From the NCBI GenBank assembly GCA_023387555.1, contig JAEWHY010000198.1, positions 1-8,593 on the forward strand: DNA of 8,593 nucleotides. Direction: 5' to 3'. Numbering within the stretch: the stretch's first letter is position 1; the number at the start of each line of letters is the position of its first letter. The translations under genes and the position numbers were made by a program. Below, in pieces: positions 1 to 5,647 of this stretch. Source of the DNA: Pseudomonadota bacterium. Its GTDB lineage: Bacteria > Pseudomonadota > Alphaproteobacteria > Rhizobiales > Xanthobacteraceae. The notes beneath the pieces were generated by a model. It was given only the letters and a program-made list of their open reading frames with translations. It made no database searches and was not told where the DNA came from.

Positions 1-239
1 TCGAGGAACTGGTCGATGAATACCGGCGCGACCGCGCATTCAGGCTCCTGACCGGGCCGGGCACCATTCTGGAGATCGCCTATGCGGTCGGCTATTCGGA
101 TCCGGCGCATTTTACCCGGGCCTTCAAACGGTGGACCGGGGTCAATCCCCGCGCGTACCGCGACACGTTTGCAGCAGGCCTCCCCGGGCGTCCGGACGAA
201 ATCGATGGGATACCGGACCCGTTGCAAGACCGGCCATAA
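1..239 (+). CDS. AraC-family transcriptional regulator, C-terminal fragment (5' end outside window)
   Basis: The open frame enters from the left edge (first full codon at 3) and stops at TAA 237-239, leaving 78 visible residues. They match the second helix-turn-helix of the AraC/XylS DNA-binding domain: a helix with EYRRDRAFRLL, then ILEIAYAVGYSDPAHFTRAFKRWTGVNPRAYR, which in this family is the signature segment (shown here as IAYAVGYSD, then FTRAFKRW, then G-x-x-PRAYR). AraC proteins bind DNA as transcriptional regulators. The effector-binding N-terminal domain lies outside the window, so the ligand and target genes cannot be inferred. About 20 residues follow the HTH as a short tail. The gene is convergent with ctrA and the two share the terminator at 287-314. 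The family call is secure; the subfamily is unknown. Confidence 0.88.
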   Translation, partial: EELVDEYRRDRAFRLLTGPGTILEIAYAVGYSDPAHFTRAFKRWTGVNPRAYRDTFAAGLPGRPDEIDGIPDPLQDRP

Positions 240-286
240 CGTCACGCCCTGGCCGGCGCGCACAGGCGTCGCTGCTCTCTCACGAA

Positions 287-314
287 AAAACCCCGCCGTT
301 TCCGGCGGGGTTTT
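287..314. terminator. Bidirectional intrinsic terminator between the AraC gene and ctrA
   Basis: A perfect GC stem CCCCGCCG (291-298) pairs with CGGCGGGG (303-310) around the loop TTTC. It is flanked by AAAA (287-290, within an A6 run from 285) and TTTT (311-314). The A-run/T-run symmetry lets it work on both strands, which fits its place 47 bp after the AraC stop and about 60 bp beyond the ctrA stop on the other strand. Confidence 0.9.
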
Positions 315-372
315 CAGTGAGTGACCTTGCAGAGGAGAGTTCAACGCACGTCGTACATCCCCAGGGAAAGCG

Positions 373-1074
373 TCAGGCCGGAATGCGTGCCTCCTCGTCG
401 GACGGCTCGCGCAGCACATAGCCGCGTCCCCAGACCGTCTCGATGTAGTTCTTGCCGTTCGAGGCGTTCGCGAGCTTCTTGCGCAGCTTGCAGATGAACA
501 CGTCGATGATCTTGAGTTCGGGCTCGTCCATGCCGCCGTAGAGATGATTGAGGAACATCTCCTTGGTCAGGGTCGTGCCCTTGCGGAGCGAAAGCAGCTC
601 CAGCATCTGGTATTCCTTGCCGGTCAGATGCACGCGCTGGCCGTGGACCTCGACGGTCTTCTGGTCGAGATTGACCACCAGATCGCCGGTGTTGATGACC
701 GACTGGGCATGCCCCTTGGAGCGGCGCACGATGGCGTGGATGCGCGCGATCAGCTCGTCCTTGTGGAACGGCTTGGTCATGTAGTCATCGGCGCCGAAGC
801 CGAGACCGCGCACCTTGTCCTCGATGCCGGCCAGGCCGGAGAGGATCAGAATCGGTGTCTTCACCTTCGCCACGCGAAGGGAGCGCAGGACCTCATAGCC
901 CGACATGTCGGGCAGGTTCAGGTCGAGCATTATGATGTCGTAGTCGTAGAGTTTGCCGAGGTCGACGCCTTCCTCACCAAGATCGGTGGTGTAGACGTTG
1001 AAGCTCTCGGATTTGAGCATCAACTCGATCGACTGCGCCGTCGCGCTATCGTCCTCGATCAGCAAAACGCGCAT
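373..1074 (-). CDS. ctrA: Cell-cycle response regulator CtrA (OmpR family)
   Basis: CtrA is the master DNA-binding response regulator of alphaproteobacteria. Phosphorylated CtrA activates flagellar, motility and division genes and, in Caulobacter, represses replication initiation. The 233-residue length is typical. The receiver domain (about 1-118) has acidic pair D8/D9, phospho-acceptor D51 in IIMLDLNLPDMSGYEVL, S79 and K101. The winged-helix domain (about 126-222) has the recognition-helix stretch PELKIIDVFICKLRKKL and the wing ETVWGRGYVL, both strongly CtrA-like. The start is supported by a GAGGGG Shine-Dalgarno-like sequence 5-7 nt upstream on the minus strand. Upstream lie four GANTC sites and a TTAACCAT half-site, suggesting methylation-sensitive and autogenous control. 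The C-terminus is RIPA rather than the Ala-Ala end of Caulobacter CtrA. It is divergent from fliI. The assignment is highly confident from sequence pattern alone. Confidence 0.96.
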   Translation of the reverse strand: MRVLLIEDDSATAQSIELMLKSESFNVYTTDLGEEGVDLGKLYDYDIIMLDLNLPDMSGYEVLRSLRVAKVKTPILILSGLAGIEDKVRGLGFGADDYMTKPFHKDELIARIHAIVRRSKGHAQSVINTGDLVVNLDQKTVEVHGQRVHLTGKEYQMLELLSLRKGTTLTKEMFLNHLYGGMDEPELKIIDVFICKLRKKLANASNGKNYIETVWGRGYVLREPSDEEARIPA

Positions 1075-1156
1075 GCCAGTCCCCTCTCTCGCCGCTGCGG
1101 GGCCCCTAAGGTCGGCACGCCGGAGCGGCGGCCTTTCAAACGCCTTGCAACCATAC

Positions 1157-1318
1157 GATTCGGGAACGCTAGCTGCACATGGTTAACAAAAGCTGATTCC
1201 GGTATGCAAGCGCGATCTATGCAGAAGCAAACGAATCGCCCTAAAGTCTTACCGGGATACGGCTTTTTCCCCGTGAGTGAGTTAATGTTCCGTCTCAAGA
1301 GCCGACGTTAACCGACTC
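1157..1318. promoter_or_regulatory. Cluster of four GANTC (CcrM-type) methylation sites upstream of ctrA
   Basis: GATTC at 1157-1161, GATTC at 1195-1199, GAATC at 1233-1237 and GACTC at 1314-1318 fall within 162 bp. By reading I found only about ten other GANTC sites in the remaining 8.4 kb, so the cluster is clearly enriched. In Caulobacter a GANTC site in the ctrA P1 promoter makes transcription depend on the methylation state; that role is inferred here by analogy. The first three sites are about 80-165 bp upstream of the ctrA start codon, inside the likely promoter zone. Confidence 0.55.
1179..1186 (-). promoter_or_regulatory. Candidate CtrA half-site TTAACCAT in the ctrA promoter region
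   Basis: The plus strand reads ATGGTTAA, so the minus strand (the ctrA sense strand) reads TTAACCAT, a known CtrA half-site motif in alphaproteobacteria. It is about 105 bp upstream of the ctrA start, between two GANTC sites. No second TTAA is found at the 7-nt spacing, so this is a half-site only. Autoregulation is inferred. Confidence 0.45.
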
Positions 1319-1359
1319 TCGGGACCAGCCTTCGATTTGAAGTCTCCGGCCAGCCCTCG

Positions 1360-1378
1360 CACCGTTGCAGGAACGGTG
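1360..1378. repeat. Inverted repeat CACCGTT-N5-AACGGTG in the ctrA/fliI intergenic region
   Basis: Perfect 7-bp arms (1360-1366 and 1372-1378) flank a 5-nt centre. It lies between the ctrA-side GANTC cluster and the fliI-side CtrA box, with no T-run on either strand. It could be an operator for an unknown dimeric regulator or an RNA hairpin. No function can be assigned from sequence. Confidence 0.4.
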
Positions 1379-1400
1379 TCGTAATGATTAACGACCCGGG

Positions 1401-1415
1401 TAAACACGAAGTTAA
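1401..1415 (+). promoter_or_regulatory. Candidate CtrA box (TAAA-N7-TTAA) with possible fliI promoter
   Basis: TAAACACGAAGTTAA matches the CtrA consensus TTAA-N7-TTAA at seven of eight positions with exact spacing. A TAACTT -10-like hexamer (1433-1438) follows 17 nt after the box, so the box would cover the -35 region as in Caulobacter class II flagellar promoters. Transcription would then begin near 1445, giving a leader of about 185 nt before fliI. Further TTAA tetramers lie at 1282, 1308, 1388 and 1438, unusual in such GC-rich DNA. Both the promoter and the CtrA dependence are inferred. Confidence 0.4.
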
Positions 1416-1439
1416 GGTGGCCGCTTCAGCGGTAACTTT

Positions 1440-1629
1440 AAGAGCGAGTGAAGACAGCCGCTGTGTACAACTCTCTCGGTGTTCCCACGCCCTTGACGGG
1501 GTGGGGAGGGCGACGCTGCAGAGCGCGGCGGGTGGGGGATAAGCTGAGACGAACACGTATCGCTGTCGCCGAGTTTCCTGGCCCGTCCCCTCATGGTGAA
1601 ACGGGCACGACCGAGTTCGTGGCCATCCC
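1440..1629 (+). other. GC-rich, hairpin-rich leader upstream of fliI; possible dispersed intergenic element
   Basis: No credible gene is present. The stretch holds several inverted repeats: ACAGC/GCTGT (1454-1458 with 1460-1464); a strong hairpin with CCCAC, a bulged G and CCC pairing to GGGGTGGG (1484-1505); GGCGAC/GTCGCC (1509-1514 with 1565-1570); GCCCGT/ACGGGC (1581-1586 with 1601-1606); and an outer pair CTCGGT/ACCGAG (1475-1480 with 1610-1615). The nested arrangement could be a folded 5' leader or a palindromic intergenic repeat inserted before fliI. No terminal target duplication was recognised. Confidence 0.3.
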
Positions 1630-2955
1630 ATGAAGGCGCTCGCCGATCAGATCGCGGAACTGGACGGGGTCGAAATCTACGGCCGGGTGGTCGGTGTGCG
1701 CGGCTTGATGGTCGAGGTTGCCGGGCCGCTCCACGCCATGTCGGTCGGCTGCAAGGTAACGATCGAGACCGGACCCGGCCGCGCCATCGCGGCGGAGGTG
1801 GTCGGCTTTGCCGGTAACAATGCACTGCTGATGCCGTTCGGCGAGCTCGATGGCGTGCGGCGCGGCTGCCGCGCCATCGTATCGTTGGCGCCCGCCGCGG
1901 TGCGCCCCTCGGACGGCTGGCTCGGCCGGGTGGTCAATGCCATGGGCGAGCCGATCGACGGCAAGGGCCCGTTGCCGCCGGGTGCCTCGCCCTATCCGTT
2001 CCGCGCGCCGCCGCCGCCGGCCCATGCGCGCAAGCGGGTCGGGGCGCCGCTCGATCTCGGCGTGCGGGCGCTTAATACCTTCCTGACCTGCTGCCGCGGC
2101 CAGCGGATGGGCATCTTCGCCGGGTCCGGCGTCGGCAAGTCGGTGCTGCTGTCGATGCTGGCGCGAAACGTCGAGGCCGACGTGTCGGTCATTGGCCTGG
2201 TCGGCGAACGCGGCCGAGAGGTCCAGGAGTTCCTGCAGGAAGATCTCGGCGAGGAGGGGCTCAAGCGCGCGGTCGTCGTGGTCGCGACCTCGGACGAGCC
2301 GGCGCTGATGCGGCGGCAGGCGGCGTATCTGACGCTTTCGATCGCCGAATATTTCCGCGACGAGGGTCGCGACGTTTTGGCGCTCATGGATTCAGTGACC
2401 CGCTTCGCCATGGCCCAGCGCGAGATCGGGCTGTCGGCCGGCGAGCCGCCGACCGCCAAGGGCTATACGCCGACCGTGTTTTCCGAACTGCCGCGGCTGC
2501 TGGAGCGGGCGGGACCGGGGCCCGACCAGGGCACCATCACCGGGCTGTTCACGGTGCTGGTCGATGGCGACGATCACAACGAGCCGATCGCCGATGCGGT
2601 CCGCGGGATCCTTGACGGGCATATCGTGATGCAGCGCGCCATCGCTGAACGCGGGCGCTATCCTGCAATCAATGTGCTGAAATCGGTGTCGCGCACCATG
2701 CCGCGTTCGGCCGATCCCGCATTCCTTCCGGTCATCACCCGCGCCAAGCAGGTGATGGCGACTTATGCGGATATGGAAGAACTGATCCGGCTGGGTGCCT
2801 ACAGGCCGGGTTCGAGCGTGGAAGTGGACGAAGCGATCCGGCTGCACCAGCCGCTCGAAGCCTTTCTGGGGCAGGCCAAGGATGAAGCCACCACTCTGGT
2901 CGAAGGATATCAGCGGCTTGCGAGCATTCTCGGGAACTTGGAAACAAAAAAATAA
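1630..2955 (+). CDS. fliI: Flagellum-specific ATPase FliI (type III export)
   Basis: FliI is the hexameric cytoplasmic ATPase of the flagellar type III export apparatus. It works with FliH and FliJ to energise unloading and export of rod, hook and filament subunits. The protein has 441 residues, the usual FliI length. Visible features are an N-terminal beta-barrel (about 15-90), the Walker A loop GSGVGKS (165-171), GERGREVQEF with the presumed catalytic glutamate E193, the Walker B strand VLALMDSVTRFA with D254, and the C-terminal export-ATPase helices. AGEPPTAKGYTPTVFSELPR (270-289) separates it from F1 ATPase beta, where this stretch differs. An in-frame TGA at 1597 leaves ATG 1630 as the natural start, although its upstream sequence GGCCATCCC shows no clear Shine-Dalgarno. 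It precedes fliJ and is divergent from ctrA. Confidence 0.96.
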   Translation: MKALADQIAELDGVEIYGRVVGVRGLMVEVAGPLHAMSVGCKVTIETGPGRAIAAEVVGFAGNNALLMPFGELDGVRRGCRAIVSLAPAAVRPSDGWLGRVVNAMGEPIDGKGPLPPGASPYPFRAPPPPAHARKRVGAPLDLGVRALNTFLTCCRGQRMGIFAGSGVGKSVLLSMLARNVEADVSVIGLVGERGREVQEFLQEDLGEEGLKRAVVVVATSDEPALMRRQAAYLTLSIAEYFRDEGRDVLALMDSVTRFAMAQREIGLSAGEPPTAKGYTPTVFSELPRLLERAGPGPDQGTITGLFTVLVDGDDHNEPIADAVRGILDGHIVMQRAIAERGRYPAINVLKSVSRTMPRSADPAFLPVITRAKQVMATYADMEELIRLGAYRPGSSVEVDEAIRLHQPLEAFLGQAKDEATTLVEGYQRLASILGNLETKK

Positions 2956-3024
2956 CGTTAGCCGGGCACAATCCCGCCGATTTCGCCTGCGCGCGTTCGG
3001 CGCGATGTTTGGACTTGGGGCTTC

Positions 3025-3030
3025 GGGGAG
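3025..3030 (+). promoter_or_regulatory. Ribosome binding site that decides the fliJ start
   Basis: GGGGAG lies 9 nt before ATG 3040 but only 3 nt before the in-frame GTG 3034. This favours ATG 3040 as the fliJ start. Confidence 0.6.
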
Positions 3031-3039
3031 TATGTGTCG

Positions 3040-3459
3040 ATGAAGTCGCGTGAGACGCTGATCCGGCTACGCAAATTTCAGGTGGACGAGAAGCGCCGCC
3101 GCACAATGCAGATTGAGACGATGATTGCCGAGTTCGAGCGCATGAGCGGCGACCTCGAGCGCGAGATCAAGGCCGAGCAGGACCGGGCCGGCATCCAGGA
3201 CCCGACGCATTTCGCCTATCCGACCTATGCCAAGGCGGCGAACCAGCGCAAAGAAAACCTGAAGCGCTCGATCGACGACCTGCGGGTGCAGCTCGAAGAT
3301 GCCAAGGCGGCGCTGAGCGAAGCCTTCGAGGAGTTGAAGAAGGTCGAACTGCTCGACGAGCGCGACCAGGCCCGTGAGCGCGCCGAGAGCAATGCGCGCG
3401 AGCAGATGGAGCTCGATTCCATCGGCATCATGCGCATCAAGAGCGCGGTGCGCGCCTGA
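3040..3459 (+). CDS. fliJ: Flagellar export protein FliJ
   Basis: The product is a small, highly charged, almost wholly helical protein of 139 residues. This matches FliJ, the coiled-coil stalk that inserts into the FliI ring and helps couple the export gate to the proton motive force and escort export chaperones. Coiled-coil stretches run about residues 15-50 (DEKRRRTMQIETMIAEFERM) and 65-125, separated by a loop with PTHFAYPTYAK. FliJ is poorly conserved, so the call rests on size, helix pattern and position 84 bp after fliI. ATG 3040 is preferred over GTG 3034 because of RBS spacing. The fliI-fliJ order matches Caulobacter, where the two genes form an operon. No separate promoter is obvious in the 84-bp gap. 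Confidence 0.88.
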   Translation: MKSRETLIRLRKFQVDEKRRRTMQIETMIAEFERMSGDLEREIKAEQDRAGIQDPTHFAYPTYAKAANQRKENLKRSIDDLRVQLEDAKAALSEAFEELKKVELLDERDQARERAESNAREQMELDSIGIMRIKSAVRA

Positions 3460-3479
3460 AGCGGCAAGCCGTTAGCGCG

Positions 3480-3517
3480 AAACGAAAATGGCCGCGCAAT
3501 GCGCGGCCATGTCGTTT
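3480..3517. terminator. Strong hairpin terminator after fliJ
   Basis: ATGGCCGCGC (3488-3497) pairs with GCGCGGCCAT (3501-3510) around a 3-nt loop. The stem is extended outside by AAACGA (3480-3485) pairing with TCGTTT (3512-3517). It lies 20 nt after the fliJ stop and just beyond the stop of the convergent gene at 3541, so it probably serves both. T-richness is modest on the plus side (TCGTTT) and better on the minus side (TTTTCGTTT). Confidence 0.85.
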
Positions 3518-3540
3518 CTGCGATCTGCGACCCGACCAGT

Positions 3541-4410
3541 CTATTCGGCTGACTTTGCAGGAAACCTCTCGCGGCCCTCGCGCGGATAGTAGCACTGCAT
3601 CGGCATGTGACCGCTTGCCGGATTGCAGACCCGGCGCCTGACCTGCGGCGCATAGCCGAGCTGCCGGTCGCTTTCGTAATAGATATTCGGTTGCCGTGCC
3701 TGCGCGGACCGCGTCTCTGTGCGTGACCGCTGCATTGGGGCTTCCGCTCGCGCCCGCCGCTGAGGCGTCTGTGCCCGCGCCTGCCGCTGCGACGCCTCTG
3801 CGCGCGCCCGACGCTGCGGCGCGGCGCGTTCGCGGCTTGCCTGCTTGGCCGGAGCGCGCCGCGACTGACGCTCGCCGGCCTTCGGCAAGGCCTTCGGCCG
3901 CGCGCGTTGTGGCGCAGCCTCGGCCGGCGCGCTGCCGAGGTTCGGTGTCGCGCTCTCCCCAAGGCTCGCGATCGGGCCGCCAGTGGCGGGGACCGGATCT
4001 TGCGCGGCGGGGGCGGGTTCGGCGAGGGCTGGCGCCTGAGCCGGCGCCGGCAGATCGGCGACCTGCGATCGGGCGGCGATCGGGGCCGGATCCAGCCACC
4101 GGGTCGAAATTTGCGGTGCCGGATGAAGGTCGGGCTGTGTTGCCGGGGGCGCGGGTTCGTCGGTTGCGGCGGCCACGCGTTCGGCCGCTTTGACGGCCGG
4201 CCGTTCAGCCGCTTTGACGGGCACCGGTTCGGCAGCGGCGTCTACGGTCTTTGCGCCCGTCAGCGGGGCTGCGATCTGGGCGCTTTCATCCTGGTACAGG
4301 CGATAGGCCCGCTCGGCAGCGAACAGGCCGGTCGTGACGAGCGCGGCGAGCAGCGCACAGGCTGCCAGATGAGAAACTTTTTGAATTTGCAAATCTGCGG
4401 GCCTTCCCAT
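3541..4410 (-). CDS. Hypothetical membrane-anchored Ala/Pro/Arg-rich repeat protein
   Basis: I do not recognise this family. From the chosen ATG (4410) it encodes 289 residues. A single hydrophobic segment, about residues 12-32 (HLAACALLAALVTTGLFAAE), suggests an N-terminal inner-membrane anchor. A long low-complexity region follows: two KAAER-containing 8-residue repeats (about 66-81), Pro/Ala-rich sequence, then a basic Arg/Gln/Ala region with three 9-residue QRRARAEA-type repeats (about 199-225). The ending is different in character and tyrosine-rich, with IYYESDRQLGYAPQ and two cysteines in VCNPASGHMPMQCYYP. The frame stays open upstream to GTG 4521 (326 residues, also ATG 4497), but that extension uses rare codons such as AGA, ATA and ACA and looks non-coding; no start has a good Shine-Dalgarno. 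A TonB- or SPOR-like periplasm-spanning architecture is possible, but no known C-terminal domain is visible. Confidence 0.65.
   Translation of the reverse strand: MGRPADLQIQKVSHLAACALLAALVTTGLFAAERAYRLYQDESAQIAAPLTGAKTVDAAAEPVPVKAAERPAVKAAERVAAATDEPAPPATQPDLHPAPQISTRWLDPAPIAARSQVADLPAPAQAPALAEPAPAAQDPVPATGGPIASLGESATPNLGSAPAEAAPQRARPKALPKAGERQSRRAPAKQASRERAAPQRRARAEASQRQARAQTPQRRARAEAPMQRSRTETRSAQARQPNIYYESDRQLGYAPQVRRRVCNPASGHMPMQCYYPREGRERFPAKSAE
3736..3816 (-). repeat. Three 27-bp tandem repeats inside the hypothetical gene
   Basis: Three imperfect 27-bp units encode QRRARAEAS, QRQARAQTP and QRRARAEAP. The following nine residues (MQRSRTETR) look like a decayed fourth unit. The repeats keep the frame, so they extend the basic linker by slippage or duplication without breaking the gene. 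Confidence 0.75.
4184..4220 (-). repeat. 24-bp tandem duplication encoding KAAER repeats
   Basis: GCCGCTTTGACGG occurs exactly at 4184-4196 and again at 4208-4220, with a 24-bp period. On the minus strand this gives KAAERPAV followed by KAAERVAA. It lies just after the membrane anchor of the hypothetical protein. Confidence 0.7.
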
Positions 4411-4705
4411 CGCGGACCAAATGGCCGGGCGTTGAAGATTTGGGTCTGTCCTGAGCAGTATTTTCGGGCGAAATTTCGATGGATATCTAAAAGACATCGG
4501 CCTCGCGGTGTCGAGCGCCACCTGAAGTCATGCTGAATCGCGCGGTTTGGCGCGGATTCCGGCGTCGGGGCCGTTGATTCTGCTCGAAGGTCCGCACCTT
4601 CGCGACTTCCGCCGCGACATGGGAGCATGAGACCCGCGCCGCGGTCCGAGACAAGTATCGCGCCGAGCGCCACGCATCCTGGACGGTGTCGCCATTGTCC
4701 TGCGT

Positions 4706-4726
4706 TCGCCAAGGAACATTTGGCGA
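4706..4726. repeat. 21-bp inverted repeat TCGCCAA-N7-TTGGCGA, operator candidate
   Basis: Perfect 7-bp arms are separated by 7 nt (GGAACAT), about 80 bp upstream of the DUF4142 start. The size and symmetry suit a dimeric regulator. The centre contains the GGAAC of the promoter candidate at 4713, so a bound repressor would block it. No T-run follows, so it is not a terminator. Confidence 0.45.
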
Positions 4727-4738
4727 TTTCGGCGCGTC
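4713..4738 (+). promoter_or_regulatory. Candidate ECF/EcfG-type promoter GGAAC-N17-CGTC before DUF4142
   Basis: GGAAC (4713-4717) and CGTC (4735-4738) are separated by 17 nt. EcfG general-stress promoters of alphaproteobacteria are described as GGAAC-N16/17-CGTT; this is one base off in the -10. It points toward DUF4142 and would give a leader of about 60 nt. The short motif also arises by chance in this window (6517-6541), so confidence is limited. Confidence 0.35.
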
Positions 4739-4804
4739 CTATCGATAAGGCGAACAGCCAACGTCCCGGGCAGTACCGTAGCTGATACTGGGGAAGGAGG
4801 AGCC

Positions 4805-5326
4805 ATGCTGATCCGCACGACGGTTGCATTTTCGCTGCTGATCCTCGTATCCGGCGCGTCGTTTGCGCAGACCGCCAAGCCGAGCGATCCGCAGATCGCC
4901 CATATCGCCTATACGGCCGGCGCGATCGACATCGACAACGCAAAACTCGCGCTGTCGAAATCCAAGAACAAGGACGTGATCGCGTTCGCGCGCGACATGG
5001 TGCGCGACCATGAAGCGGTCAACAAGCAGGCTCAGGATCTCGTCAAGAAGCTCAACGTCACGCCGGAAGACAACGACATGAGCAAGACGCTTTCGGCGGC
5101 GACGACCAGCGCACGCAAGTCCCTGTCGGGCCTGAATGGCGCAGCGTTCGACAAGGCCTACATCCAGAACGAGATCGCCTACCACAAGCAGGTCAACGGC
5201 GCGCTTCGGACGCTGTTGATTCCGTCGGTCAGCAATGCCGAGTTGAAGAGCTTTCTGGAAACCGGACTGAAGCTGTTCGAAGGCCACGAGCAACATGCCG
5301 AGCAGGTCGCGGCAAAACTGAAATAG
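4805..5326 (+). CDS. DUF4142 periplasmic protein (ferritin-like four-helix family)
   Basis: The protein has 173 residues with a clear signal peptide: basic MLIRTT, a hydrophobic core, and a likely cut after GASFA (residue 21). The mature part is all helical with the DUF4142 hallmarks IAHIAYTAGAIDIDNAKLAL, FARDMVRDHEAVNKQ, then YIQNEIAYHKQVNGALRTLL and a C-terminal HEQHAEQVAAKL helix. Histidines H69, H127, H161 and H164 could place a metal site as in ferritin-like folds, but no metal or activity is established for the family. It is often exported and stress-linked in proteobacteria. The start is well set by AAGGAGG 4 nt upstream. The cupredoxin gene follows after 9 bp, which strongly suggests one transcript and possibly a joint periplasmic role. 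Confidence 0.88.
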   Translation: MLIRTTVAFSLLILVSGASFAQTAKPSDPQIAHIAYTAGAIDIDNAKLALSKSKNKDVIAFARDMVRDHEAVNKQAQDLVKKLNVTPEDNDMSKTLSAATTSARKSLSGLNGAAFDKAYIQNEIAYHKQVNGALRTLLIPSVSNAELKSFLETGLKLFEGHEQHAEQVAAKLK

Positions 5327-5335
5327 GAGCGGACG

Positions 5336-5647
5336 GTGGCGATGCGCCTGGTGTTCGCCGCGTTCGCTCTGACGCTCGGCTCGCTTCCGCTCCACGCGGA
5401 GACGATTCAGGTGACGATCGACAAGTTTGCTTTCGTGCCTTCGGAGATTACTGCGAAAGTTGGCGACACCATTCAATGGATCAACAAGGACGTGGTCGCG
5501 CACACGGCGAGCGTGGAGGGCGGCTGGGACGTGCTCATTCCCGCGACCGCGTCCGCCACGATGAGCGTCGCGGCGGCGCAGGACGTCGAATATTTCTGCC
5601 GCTTCCACCCCAATATGACGGGCCGTCTGGTCGCTAGGGCCCCCTGA
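5336..5647 (+). CDS. Small periplasmic cupredoxin (type 1 copper protein)
   Basis: The product is a 103-residue exported blue-copper-type protein. A signal peptide (about 1-21, ending LPLHA) is followed by a plastocyanin/amicyanin-like beta barrel: ITAKVGDTIQWINKD leads to ligand H56 in VVAHTAS, and the C-terminal loop YFCRFHPNMTG supplies C88, H91 and M94. This is the complete His-Cys-His-Met type 1 copper set, so it should bind copper and shuttle electrons or buffer copper in the periplasm. AGGAG (5325-5329) overlaps the DUF4142 stop codon and sits 6 nt before GTG 5336, which favours this GTG over ATG 5342 (12 nt). Its redox partner is not visible here. Translation is probably coupled to the upstream gene. 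Confidence 0.9.
   Translation: MAMRLVFAAFALTLGSLPLHAETIQVTIDKFAFVPSEITAKVGDTIQWINKDVVAHTASVEGGWDVLIPATASATMSVAAAQDVEYFCRFHPNMTGRLVARAP

Larger units (their letters stand above)
4411..4804. other. Divergent intergenic region between the hypothetical gene and DUF4142
   Basis: No gene with convincing coding character was seen. It must hold the promoters of both flanking genes. Three GANTC sites occur within 46 bp (4535-4539, 4555-4559, 4576-4580). A 21-bp inverted repeat (4706-4726) and a GGAAC-N17-CGTC promoter candidate lie on the DUF4142 side. A strong Shine-Dalgarno AAGGAGG (4794-4800) precedes the DUF4142 ATG. The left part (about 4411-4500) is richer in A/T than its surroundings, consistent with a promoter for the minus-strand gene. 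Confidence 0.5.

Noticed and set aside
544..1311. Plus-strand open frame of 255 residues opposite ctrA
   Set aside because: It is antisense to CtrA, whose motifs are unmistakable. The translated product matches no family I know.
1059..1631. Possible small genes in the ctrA/fliI gap on either strand
   Set aside because: Several short frames exist, but they overlap promoter motifs and hairpins, lack ribosome binding sites and have no recognisable product.
3034..3036. GTG as an alternative fliJ start
   Set aside because: The only good RBS (GGGGAG 3025-3030) is 3 nt away, too close, while ATG 3040 has a normal 9-nt spacing.
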